NCBI RefSeq assembly: GCF_030268085.1
Contig: NZ_BSDE01000003.1
Location: 687,610 to 745,551 of the forward strand
Direction: 5' to 3'
DNA: 57,942 nucleotides
Origin: Geothrix limicola
GTDB lineage: Bacteria > Acidobacteriota > Holophagae > Holophagales > Holophagaceae
Shown one piece after another: positions 47,615 to 54,860 of the stretch. Each line of letters begins with the position of its first letter. Position 1 is the stretch's first letter. The notes beneath the pieces are model-generated. The model was not told where the DNA came from. It searched no databases and saw only the letters and a program-made list of their open reading frames with translations. The position numbers and the translations under genes are program-made.

Positions 47615-47721
47615 CGGGCGCTCCGGGCGGCAAGCCGCTCAGTGCTCTGCTCGAAGATCTGCCGGGCGGTCTGCTCGACGCTGCCTCGTGCCTCGGCTGC
47701 TTCCCGGAGCTGCACCTTCAT
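47611..47721 (-). CDS. 36-aa small protein inside the cobalamin operon
   Basis: A 36-codon ORF, MKVQLREAAEARGSVEQTAR followed by QIFEQSTERLAARSAR, fills the gap between the receptor and binding-protein genes. GGAGG lies seven bases upstream of its ATG, the ATG begins one base after the receptor stop, and its TGA overlaps the btuF ATG. The product is a charged, predicted amphipathic helix without a signal peptide. Such exact packing and ribosome site argue for translation. It could be a regulatory leader that couples btuF translation to the receptor, or a functional microprotein. I know no family for it. Confidence 0.6.
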   Translation of the reverse strand: MKVQLREAAEARGSVEQTARQIFEQSTERLAARSAR

Positions 47722-47722
47722 G

Positions 47723-49774
47723 TCACCACCTCCAGGTCGCGGCCAGGGACCAGCGCGGTTCCGGCGCGGGGAAGCCGTAGACCAGCGCGGCGTCGCCCTT
47801 CTGATCGTAGCGGCCGTCGAGCCAATCCTGAACGCTCAGCTTGGGCTGCAGCAGGTTGTCGCCGCGGAGGGCGAGGCTGAGGTGCTTCACGGGTTCGATG
47901 GAGAAGCCGAGGTGAAGGGTCTGGTACGGGTGGCCCGTGGAGATCACGTCGTAGGTCGTGTCGTTCAGGTCGTAGCGCGGACCGACGCGGTCGAAGCGCA
48001 AGTCGGCGCGCCAGCTCTTCGACTGCAGGAAGGCCGACACGGCGCCGGTGAAGAAGGGGTGGCGCACGATGGCCGTGTTCTGCTGGCCGTAGCGCTGACC
48101 CTCGACGTTATGGTCCAGGTCGCGGGTCTCCTGGCTGCGCAGGATCAGGTCCCAGCCGTAGGCCAGATCGGATCCGCCGCGCCAGCCCAGGGCGCCTTCC
48201 AGGCTTTGCGCGCGGATGGAGCCCTGGTTCGCGTAGTGCGAGGTGAACAGCGGCGGGAAGGCGAAGCTGGTGTCGTAGACGTAGGCCAGCAGGTCGTCGA
48301 TGCGCGTGCGTTGGGCTTCGAGGCGGTATTCCCAGTGGCCCGCGAAGAGGCCCGTGGCGCCCACCTGTAGGGTGCGGCTGCGCTCGGGGGCGATGGGATA
48401 GGCCTGCGCGTCCTGGGCCTCGGCCTGGGCGTTCAGGGCGAATTCCGTCGTATTGGGCATGCGGAAGCCCTGGCCGGCGCTGGCGTACAGGCGCAGTTCG
48501 GGGGCCAGTACCCAGTTGAGGCCCGAGCGCCAGGTGCCCGCCTCGGCGCTGCCGGCGCGGCTGCGCAGTCCCGAATCGAGGCGCGTCAGATCGCGGTGGC
48601 CCGCGTCCCGGCGAAGGCCCGCCACCCAGTCGAGGCCGTCGAAAAGGGTCCAGCGGCTTTCCAGGGCGCCCGCCAGATCACGTCCCTCGCCGCGGTAACG
48701 CACCGGAGAGAAGGTGGAGGGGTCGTAGTAGTTCTCGGCGTGGCTCGTGTCCTCGCGGCCTTCGAGGCGGCCCGAGAGGCGGAAGGCGCTGGTGGGCGTC
48801 CAGTGCAGGGTGAGCTGGTCTTCCACGCGGCGGAAGTCGCGGTCGGTCTGCTGGCGGAGGGAGCCGTCGGGGTCGCCCGTGTGGCCTGACAGGGCCTGCA
48901 GGGTGTCTTCCAGCACCAGCCCGGGCGCGAGGGGCCAGCGCAGGCTGGCGCCCCAGCTTTCCTGACGCGCGCGGGTCTCACGGCCGGGCTGGTAGTCGCG
49001 CCCGGAGCCGGGCCAGGACAGCGTGGTGAAGGGCACGGAGGCCGTCTGCCCGCTGTTGCGGTAGAAGCCCGCGAGATCCGCGTCGCCGAGCTTGGCGCCC
49101 AGGCGGAGGAAGCCTCCGGCCTGATGGAAGGCGTCGCCGGGGAAGCCGTTGTTCTGCTGGGTGGCCTCGCCGCCTGCGGCGATCCAACCCTTGGCGTCGG
49201 AGAGCTGCACCTGGGCGGTCGTGCCGCGCAGCCCGTCGGTGCCCACCTTCAGGCCCGCCTGCCCGTGGAAGCCCTCGGCGCCGCGGCCCAGGCTGGTGAG
49301 AGAGATGGCGCCGCCGATGGCGTCGCTGCCGTAGAGCACGGAGGAAGGCCCCAGCACCAGTTCCACGCGGGCGATGCCCACGAGGCTGAGGGCGCCGAGA
49401 TCCGGGCTGAGGGCCGTGGGATCGTTCAGGCGCAGGCCATCGAGCAGCACGACGACGTTGCGGCTGAGGGTGCCATTCAGGAAGGCCGAGGCCGTGGCGC
49501 CGGAAGTGCCCGTGCTCATGACGGCACCGGGCTGGAGCACTTCCAGCAGCTCGGCCAGGGTGCGGCTGCCGAGGCGGGCCAGTTCGTCGGCTTCGACGAC
49601 GCGCACGGGGGAAGGCGTGCGCGTGACCTCCACGGGCTGCGCCTCGGCGCTGACGGTGACGGTGGCCTCGCCGGGTTTGCGATCCGCCTCGGCGGCGTTG
49701 GACCGGGCGGCCAAGGCCGCAGGGGACACGACGGACAGGGCCGCCAGGGTGAAGAGAATGCGGGAATGACCCAT
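47723..49774 (-). CDS. btuB: TonB-dependent cobalamin receptor
   Basis: 683 residues with signal peptide (MGHSRILFTLAALSVVSPAALA), a plug domain (ATVTVSAEAQPVEVTRTPSPVRVV; GTSGATASAFLNGTLSRNVVVLLDGLRLND; VELVLGPSSVLYGSDAIGGAISL) and a 22-strand barrel ending EPRWSLAATWRW with the terminal aromatic. The domain layout is BtuB-like. Expression is under a cobalamin riboswitch and the ABC transporter genes follow, so cobalamin or another corrinoid is the cargo. Three in-frame ATG codons are near the ribosome site GGAGG; I take the third (49774), the others being too close to it or upstream of it. Confidence 0.9.
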   Translation of the reverse strand: MGHSRILFTLAALSVVSPAALAARSNAAEADRKPGEATVTVSAEAQPVEVTRTPSPVRVVEADELARLGSRTLAELLEVLQPGAVMSTGTSGATASAFLNGTLSRNVVVLLDGLRLNDPTALSPDLGALSLVGIARVELVLGPSSVLYGSDAIGGAISLTSLGRGAEGFHGQAGLKVGTDGLRGTTAQVQLSDAKGWIAAGGEATQQNNGFPGDAFHQAGGFLRLGAKLGDADLAGFYRNSGQTASVPFTTLSWPGSGRDYQPGRETRARQESWGASLRWPLAPGLVLEDTLQALSGHTGDPDGSLRQQTDRDFRRVEDQLTLHWTPTSAFRLSGRLEGREDTSHAENYYDPSTFSPVRYRGEGRDLAGALESRWTLFDGLDWVAGLRRDAGHRDLTRLDSGLRSRAGSAEAGTWRSGLNWVLAPELRLYASAGQGFRMPNTTEFALNAQAEAQDAQAYPIAPERSRTLQVGATGLFAGHWEYRLEAQRTRIDDLLAYVYDTSFAFPPLFTSHYANQGSIRAQSLEGALGWRGGSDLAYGWDLILRSQETRDLDHNVEGQRYGQQNTAIVRHPFFTGAVSAFLQSKSWRADLRFDRVGPRYDLNDTTYDVISTGHPYQTLHLGFSIEPVKHLSLALRGDNLLQPKLSVQDWLDGRYDQKGDAALVYGFPAPEPRWSLAATWRW

Positions 49775-49855
49775 CATGCCTCCGCGCATGAGGTCGCGGC
49801 GGCGGAGGCAGATCCCGAGGGACCATGGCCCGGCCCGTGCCCGCGACGGGGGGTG

Positions 49856-50030
49856 GAATGCTGGACCGGTCTCCGGACTCGCACGCGACAGGGGTCTTGC
49901 GGCTCCCCCCGAACCTTCCCGGGACGATCCCAGTGGTCGGGCTTGAGGTCTCGCGCCTTGATCCAACAAAGGGGGGCGCGGTGCTTACCGTTGCGGGGCA
50001 GTGCAGGAATTCCACCTGCTTCCCGAACAT
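49856..50030 (-). ncRNA. Cobalamin (adenosylcobalamin-type) riboswitch
   Basis: On the minus strand the core elements appear in order: GGGAAGCAGGTGGAATTCC, CTGCCCCGCAACGGTAA (50000-49985), the B12 box GACCACTGGG (49938-49929) and GAGTCCGGAGACCGGTCC (49881-49864). This is the conserved B12-riboswitch pattern, about 80 bases upstream of the TonB receptor start. Ligand binding would shut off expression of the uptake operon when cobalamin is sufficient. The gap from 49775 to 49855 holds the expression platform; no terminator was identified there, so control is probably translational. Confidence 0.95.
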
Positions 50031-50098
50031 CCAACATCGAATTGTCAGAATCCTCAGAGAACCACGGTTTCGCCAGGCGACGCAAGTAGAATGGGGGG

Positions 50099-50974
50099 AT
50101 GAACGCACCCATCGGCATCATCGGCGGCAGTGGTTTGTATCGGATGGAAGGGCTGGCCCTCGACCGGGCCGTGGCGGTGCAGACGCCCTTCGGCGAACCC
50201 TCGGGCCCGGTGCATCTCGGCGCCTTGGATGGCATCCCTGTGGCCTTTCTGGCGCGGCATGGCGAGGGGCACCGCTTCACGCCCAGCGAGGTGAACTACC
50301 GCGCCAACATCTGGGCGCTGAAATCCCTCGGCGTCGAGCGCCTGATCTCGGTCTCGGCCGTGGGCAGCCTGCAGGCGCGACACAGGCCCGGCGAGCTGCG
50401 CCTCGTGAGCCAGTTCATCGACAAGACGCGGCACCGCAAGGACACCTTTTTCGGCGGGGGACTCGTGGCCCACGTGAGCTTCGCCGAACCCACCTGCACC
50501 CACCTGAGCGGCGCACTGCTGGCCACGGGCAGGGCCCTGTCCCTGCCCGTGGAGGGCGACGCGCTCTACGTGTGCATGGAGGGTCCGGCCTTCTCCACCC
50601 GCGCCGAAAGCCGCCTGCACCAGAGCTGGGGGGCGGATCTCATCGGCATGACCCAGGTGACCGAGGCCCGCCTCGCCCGCGAGGCCGAGCTCTGCTACGC
50701 CTGCATCGCCCTGGTGACGGACTACGATGCCTGGCGCGAAGAGGAGGAGGGCGTGGATGCGACTTCGGTGCTGGAGGTCATGCACGCCAACGTGGACAAG
50801 GCCCAGGCCCTGCTCCGCCAGGTAGTGCCGCAGTTATCGGGCGCCCCGCGCGCCTGCGCCTGCGGCGAGGCGCTGAAGGCGGCGCTGTTCACGGCGCCGG
50901 AGACGGTGCCCGCCGAGGCCCGGAAGCGGCTCGACCTGCTCGTCTCGAAGTATGGATATGGCATGGTGGACTGA
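50099..50974 (+). CDS. mtnP: S-methyl-5'-thioadenosine phosphorylase
   Basis: 291 residues of the purine nucleoside phosphorylase superfamily (MtnP/MTAP branch): IGIIGGSGLY, FLARHGEGHRFTPSEVNYRANIWAL, the SAVGSL and MEGPAFSTRAES motifs, GMTQVTEARLAREAELCYA and TDYDAW. Splits methylthioadenosine from polyamine synthesis into adenine and methylthioribose 1-phosphate. No other methionine-salvage gene is nearby. GGGGG lies just upstream of the ATG; its stop overlaps the next start (ATG at 50974). It is divergent from the cobalamin operon. Confidence 0.93.
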   Translation: MNAPIGIIGGSGLYRMEGLALDRAVAVQTPFGEPSGPVHLGALDGIPVAFLARHGEGHRFTPSEVNYRANIWALKSLGVERLISVSAVGSLQARHRPGELRLVSQFIDKTRHRKDTFFGGGLVAHVSFAEPTCTHLSGALLATGRALSLPVEGDALYVCMEGPAFSTRAESRLHQSWGADLIGMTQVTEARLAREAELCYACIALVTDYDAWREEEEGVDATSVLEVMHANVDKAQALLRQVVPQLSGAPRACACGEALKAALFTAPETVPAEARKRLDLLVSKYGYGMVD

Positions 50975-51474
50975 TGGCCAAGCCCCAGGGCCCCGCCCAG
51001 CCCAGCCCCAAGCTGCAGGCGCTGCTGAAGGATTTCCAGCAGATCGCCAGCATGTCGGGCTACCTCAACCACTCCTTCGATCCGCCGCAGCTGCGCCTCT
51101 TCTTCACGCTCTACGGCCGCGTGATGGTGGCTTCCCCCGAGCAGGGCCTCGCCCTCATGCCCCAACTGCAGGCCTGGTGCGAGGCGCTCGCCACGCGCCT
51201 GCGCGAAGGCAGCTCCGCCACCATCATGGCGCCGCAGATCCAGGTGAGCGCGCCCCAGACCATGCCCGACGGTCGCGACTACCTGGTGGCCACGATCACC
51301 TTCAATACCAAGGTCACCGAGACCTCGTACCTCCGCATCCGCACCGCCATCCTCGCCGCCTACCAGGACGCCGTGAAGATGCGCGAAGTGGGCTTCAGTG
51401 AGGAGGATGCGTCCAGTGCCAGCGCGTCAGAATCTCCGCTTCCTGAAGAAGGCCCGACCTCTCCCCAAGGCTAG
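50974..51474 (+). CDS. Hypothetical protein coupled to mtnP
   Basis: 166 residues, no signal or membrane segment. Starts MAKPQGPAQPSPKLQALLKDF, with a Ser/Glu/Pro-rich C-terminal tail after FSEEDASS. The middle (LRLFFTLYGRVMVASPEQG; RDYLVATITFNTKVTETSYLRI) is moderately hydrophobic but globular. The ATG shares its A with the mtnP stop, so translation is coupled. Long open frame upstream of this ATG is inside mtnP and not coding. No family recognised. Confidence 0.65.
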   Translation: MAKPQGPAQPSPKLQALLKDFQQIASMSGYLNHSFDPPQLRLFFTLYGRVMVASPEQGLALMPQLQAWCEALATRLREGSSATIMAPQIQVSAPQTMPDGRDYLVATITFNTKVTETSYLRIRTAILAAYQDAVKMREVGFSEEDASSASASESPLPEEGPTSPQG

Positions 51475-51495
51475 GGTTCGCTTCGGGGAAAAGGA

Positions 51496-52068
51496 TCAGC
51501 GGCTGTTTTCTGGATCGCTCGGCTTGGTTCTCCTGCCGCCCTTCCCGTGTCTGAGCGCGGCGTTGAGGGTGTGTTCCCATTCCTTCATGTCCGCTTCGAA
51601 GTGCGCGGCGTCGTGGTGGGCGACGAAGGCGTTGCCCTGCGCGCTGAGGCCCGTCCAGCTGTAGCGGATGCGGGCCAGGGTGCGGTCCGGACCTTCGGCC
51701 TCGAGGGTGATGTGGATGGTGGTGACGTCCCGTCCAGGCGTGAAGTGCGCGTACGTGACCCGCGCCGGGGCTCCGGCCGATGGAACCGAGAATTCGGTGC
51801 AGACCCACCAGGTGCTGGGATGCGCTGGGCCCGCCGTGAGGAACACGGTGCCTTCGCCTTCGGGGCCGGCCTGGGGATGGAGCACGGTGGGGTCCCAGTC
51901 TTCGGCCCAGGCGCGTTCGCCCGTGGGCGTGAGGAAGGGCATGACGTCCACGGGGCTGGCCTCCAGGTGCTGCGTGTAGCTCAGGGAACGGTGCTGGGCC
52001 TGGAAGGCGGGTCTGGCCTCCGGTGCGTGGAGGGCGGGGGGTGCCGATGGAGGGATGGCGATGGGCAT
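51496..52068 (-). CDS. SRPBCC (START-like) domain protein
   Basis: 190 residues; the fold resembles SRPBCC/AHSA1-type ligand-binding proteins: SVDVMPFLTPTGERAWAEDWDP-like N-terminal half (LSYTQHLEASPVDVM), GTVFLTAGPAHPSTWWVCTEF, VTYAHFTPGRDVTTIHITLEAEG, and C-terminal helix FEADMKEWEHTLNAALRHG. Function unknown; members bind hydrophobic ligands or act in transport. It lies 66 bases downstream of a MarR regulator on the same strand, likely in one transcription unit. Confidence 0.7.
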   Translation of the reverse strand: MPIAIPPSAPPALHAPEARPAFQAQHRSLSYTQHLEASPVDVMPFLTPTGERAWAEDWDPTVLHPQAGPEGEGTVFLTAGPAHPSTWWVCTEFSVPSAGAPARVTYAHFTPGRDVTTIHITLEAEGPDRTLARIRYSWTGLSAQGNAFVAHHDAAHFEADMKEWEHTLNAALRHGKGGRRTKPSDPENSR

Positions 52069-52134
52069 AGCTTCTCCGAGCCTCGGATGAGGCGATTCGT
52101 GGGGTGGTATGGGGTGGTTGGGGAGGCTCTAAGG

Positions 52135-52566
52135 TCAGTCGCCGCCGCCGGCCCGTTCGGCGGCGTGCTCCAGGGCTTCGAGGCAGCGCGCCGTGGCGGC
52201 GAGGGCATGGGGGGAGAGTTCCTCGGCGAGGGCCTGGCCTAGCGCCCCCATGGCCTCCTTCACCCGGGCGGCCTGTTTGAGGCCCTTCGGTGTGAGGCGC
52301 AGCAGCGTGGAGCGCCGGTCCTCGGGATGCGGCTCGCGGTTGAGCCAGCCCTTGGTTTCCAGGCGGTCGAGCACGCCGGTGAGGGTGGAGCGCTTGTGGG
52401 CGAAGGCGCGGTGGACGGCGCCGATGGGGCTGGGCCCCGCCTGCGAGAGGAAGGCGAGGATGTGCGCTTCGGCCTGGCTCACGCCCAGGGCGGGTTTCCA
52501 GGCCGCGAGGAAGAGGCCCACCCGATGGGTGGCGCGGTGGAGTTGGAGGATGAGGTCAATGGACAT
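52135..52566 (-). CDS. MarR-family transcriptional regulator
   Basis: 143 residues: MSIDLILQLHRATHRVGLFL, GVSQAEAHILAFL, the wing-helix segment HRAFAHKRSTLTGVLDRLETKGWLNREPHPEDRRSTLLRLTPKGLK and a C-terminal dimerisation helix. MarR proteins bind small aromatic ligands and repress their own operon. A palindrome nine bases upstream of the start codon is a plausible operator. Probably controls the SRPBCC gene that follows. Confidence 0.88.
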   Translation of the reverse strand: MSIDLILQLHRATHRVGLFLAAWKPALGVSQAEAHILAFLSQAGPSPIGAVHRAFAHKRSTLTGVLDRLETKGWLNREPHPEDRRSTLLRLTPKGLKQAARVKEAMGALGQALAEELSPHALAATARCLEALEHAAERAGGGD

Positions 52567-52574
52567 GATTCACT

Positions 52575-52589
52575 TTCGAAAAGTACGAA
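52575..52589. promoter_or_regulatory. Possible MarR operator
   Basis: TTCG-AAAAGTA-CGAA is a short inverted repeat directly upstream of the marR start, in an AT-rich stretch. MarR proteins usually bind 15-20-base palindromes in their own promoter. The arms are only four bases, so this could be chance. Confidence 0.3.
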
Positions 52590-52716
52590 TCCGAACTAAA
52601 TATCTGCCATCACTGAAACCCTGTCAATGCCCTGGACCCATTCGTGTCACGGGGCCCATGGCAGGCCCCGGTGGGCGCCCCGGTATGCTGGAGTGACTCC
52701 ACCGAGGAACCGAAGC

Positions 52717-53553
52717 ATGAACCTGATCCATAGATGCATCACGGGCACGGCCCTCGCTTTGACGTTGACGCCGACGTTGACGGCCGCCAGCGGGGTCGAA
52801 TCCGGCAAGCTTCCCTTCAAGCCCCTCCCGGTGCCAGGTGGCGTGGCCGTCGTGGCCCTTCCGGCCCAGGCGACGGCGCCCAAGGTGAGCTACCACGGGC
52901 AGCCCGTGCTGGTGCGGAAGGGGCCTTCGGGCTGGCAGGCGGTGGTGGGTCTCAAGCTGAGCGCGAAGCCGGGCGAGGACGCCCTCGACGTGGACGGCCA
53001 CGCCGTGTCCTTCACCATCAAGCCCAAGCAGTACCCCGAGCAGCGTGTGCAGCTGAAGAACCAGCGCCAGGTGACGCCCAACGCCGAGGACGAGGCGCGC
53101 ATCGAGAAGGAGCAGCTCCTCATCGGCCCCGCCTGGAAGGCCTGGCCCGAAGGATTCGCGCCGTCCCTGCACTTTGGCCGCCCCACGCCGGGGGCTCTGA
53201 CGGCTTCTTTCGGCATGCGCCGGATCTTCAACGGAGAGCCGCGTTCGCCTCACGCGGGCCTGGACATCCGCGCACCCCAGGGCCAGGCCGTGCGCGCTCC
53301 CGCCGAAGGCGTGGTGGTGCTGACGGGGGATTTCTTCTACAGCGGCAACGCCGTCTTCATCGCCCATGGCGAAGGCGTGGTGAGCCTGCTCTGCCACCTG
53401 TCGAAGATCACGGTGAAGCAGGGCCAGAAGGTGAAGGTCGGCGACCTGGTGGGCGAGGTGGGCGCCACAGGCCGGGCCTCCGGGCCCCACCTGCACTGGT
53501 CCCTCAGCCTCAACGACGCGCGCGTGGATCCGCGGATCTTTCTTCACCTTTGA
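52717..53553 (+). CDS. Exported M23-family (LytM) metallopeptidase
   Basis: 278 residues. Signal peptide (MNLIHRCITGTALALTLTPTLTA), an unassigned middle part and a C-terminal M23 domain (~175-275): first zinc ligands H-x3-D in SPHAGLDIRAP, then GVVVLTGDFFYSGNAVFI, and H-x-H in GPHLHWSLS. Such enzymes cut cross-links in peptidoglycan, or lack activity and activate amidases; here the ligand residues are complete. Divergent from marR by 150 bases and followed by a perfect palindrome. Confidence 0.92.
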   Translation: MNLIHRCITGTALALTLTPTLTAASGVESGKLPFKPLPVPGGVAVVALPAQATAPKVSYHGQPVLVRKGPSGWQAVVGLKLSAKPGEDALDVDGHAVSFTIKPKQYPEQRVQLKNQRQVTPNAEDEARIEKEQLLIGPAWKAWPEGFAPSLHFGRPTPGALTASFGMRRIFNGEPRSPHAGLDIRAPQGQAVRAPAEGVVVLTGDFFYSGNAVFIAHGEGVVSLLCHLSKITVKQGQKVKVGDLVGEVGATGRASGPHLHWSLSLNDARVDPRIFLHL

Positions 53554-53560
53554 TGTAACG

Positions 53561-53590
53561 ACCCATCAGCCCCGGCCGGGGCTGATGGGT
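53561..53590. terminator. Bidirectional terminator-like palindrome
   Basis: A 30-base perfect palindrome ACCCATCAGCCCCGG / CCGGGGCTGATGGGT eight bases after the M23 stop, 20 bases from the convergent beta-propeller gene stop. No T tract, but its position between convergent genes fits termination of both. Confidence 0.75.
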
Positions 53591-53610
53591 GCAGGTAGGA
53601 GGCTTTCGTT

Positions 53611-54684
53611 CTACTCGTTTTGACTCCCGCGCTGGGGTTTGCACATATCCACCTTGATCAGGCTTGGCACGCCGTTCATGGTCGAGAAAAAGTTGGTGAG
53701 GTACACGGTGGCCTTTTCACCCTGCGTCTTTCCGAAGACCGGGGTGGTTGGGTACCCCAGGTCGCTGTCGAGCACGACTTCGGTTTTGCCATCGTCCATG
53801 ATCCTGACGAGCTGACCTCCGTAACAGCAGGCCACGTACAAGTCCCCGTAAGGTCCAAGGGTGATGCCATCGGGGCCATTCAAGCCAGAGGCGAAGACGC
53901 TGGGGTTGCCGGGGGCACCGTCTTGGTTCACGGGTACCTTGATGATGGTCCCGGCATCGGTGTTGGCCACGAAGAAGGCCCGGTCCTTGTAGACGATTCC
54001 GTTGGCGCCGAAGACACCGCTCGGGGGTGGCACCAAGAGTGCATCCGCTAGCCATAAAGATGCAAGATTTTGATTTTTAACGACCTTCCAGATCGCCCCG
54101 TTGATGCTTTCGGTGACGTATAGATCACCAAAGGGGTCGAAGGCCAGACCATTGGGGGCGACGATCTCATCCGGATTCATGGGAACGGCTAACTGAATGG
54201 TTCCGTCTGGGTGGACCTTGTAGATGCCGTGGCGCGCGGGTTCCATGAAATTCAACATCGCGATCCAGAGGTCGCCGGTTCGTGAGAATTCCATCCCCAA
54301 GGCACCGGCATATGCAGCGTCAGGGTTGTACATGTCATAGAGGTGAGCGAAGCGACTGATTTCGCCCCCTGGCGTGATGCGGTAGACATCAAACGTGACC
54401 TGATCAGAGGTGTAAACATCCCCATTGGGAGCCACGGCGACTCCTTCGCACCATCCACCAGCCACATCTAGTACTGTTTGAACGGCTCCGGGTTGGCATT
54501 CCCACCTGGTCGCCAAGAATATGGGGGATTTCGCCCTGGCATTTGGGAGTGCCTTCTGGAGCTTGATGAGGTTGTGTCTCGCCCCACCGATTGTGGCGGG
54601 AGAGGGTGACTGGGCGTTCAGTTGCCCAATCAACAGGTATGGCGCAATCGCCATCAGAGCCAGAACGGAACGCAAACCTTTCAT
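53611..54684 (-). CDS. Exported SMP-30-like beta-propeller protein
   Basis: 357 residues with a signal peptide (MKGLRSVLALMAIAPYLLIGQLNA). Repeats of the type WCEGVAVAPNGDVYTSD, APNGLAFDPFGDLYVTE, GPDGITLGPYGDLYVACC are blades of a six-bladed propeller of the SMP-30/gluconolactonase/NHL group. Function unknown; family members hydrolyse lactones or bind ligands. GGAGGCACCGA precedes the ATG. Divergent from a membrane-anchored winged-helix regulator, which may control it. GC content is lower than in the genes to the left. Confidence 0.8.
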   Translation of the reverse strand: MKGLRSVLALMAIAPYLLIGQLNAQSPSPATIGGARHNLIKLQKALPNARAKSPIFLATRWECQPGAVQTVLDVAGGWCEGVAVAPNGDVYTSDQVTFDVYRITPGGEISRFAHLYDMYNPDAAYAGALGMEFSRTGDLWIAMLNFMEPARHGIYKVHPDGTIQLAVPMNPDEIVAPNGLAFDPFGDLYVTESINGAIWKVVKNQNLASLWLADALLVPPPSGVFGANGIVYKDRAFFVANTDAGTIIKVPVNQDGAPGNPSVFASGLNGPDGITLGPYGDLYVACCYGGQLVRIMDDGKTEVVLDSDLGYPTTPVFGKTQGEKATVYLTNFFSTMNGVPSLIKVDMCKPQRGSQNE

Positions 54685-54860
54685 TCGGTGCCTCCTTGTC
54701 AGTGAAATGAGGGGCGGGTTTATTGAACGGGTGGAATGTGGCGCGGCCGTGCAATCCTGGCCATCGGACAGGGGCTGGACAGTTCCTGGACAAGGGCTGA
54801 ACTCCCGAGTGCTGGGCTGATGAGCATGTTTGTTGTTTTTTTGATGTCGAGGTCTATGAT

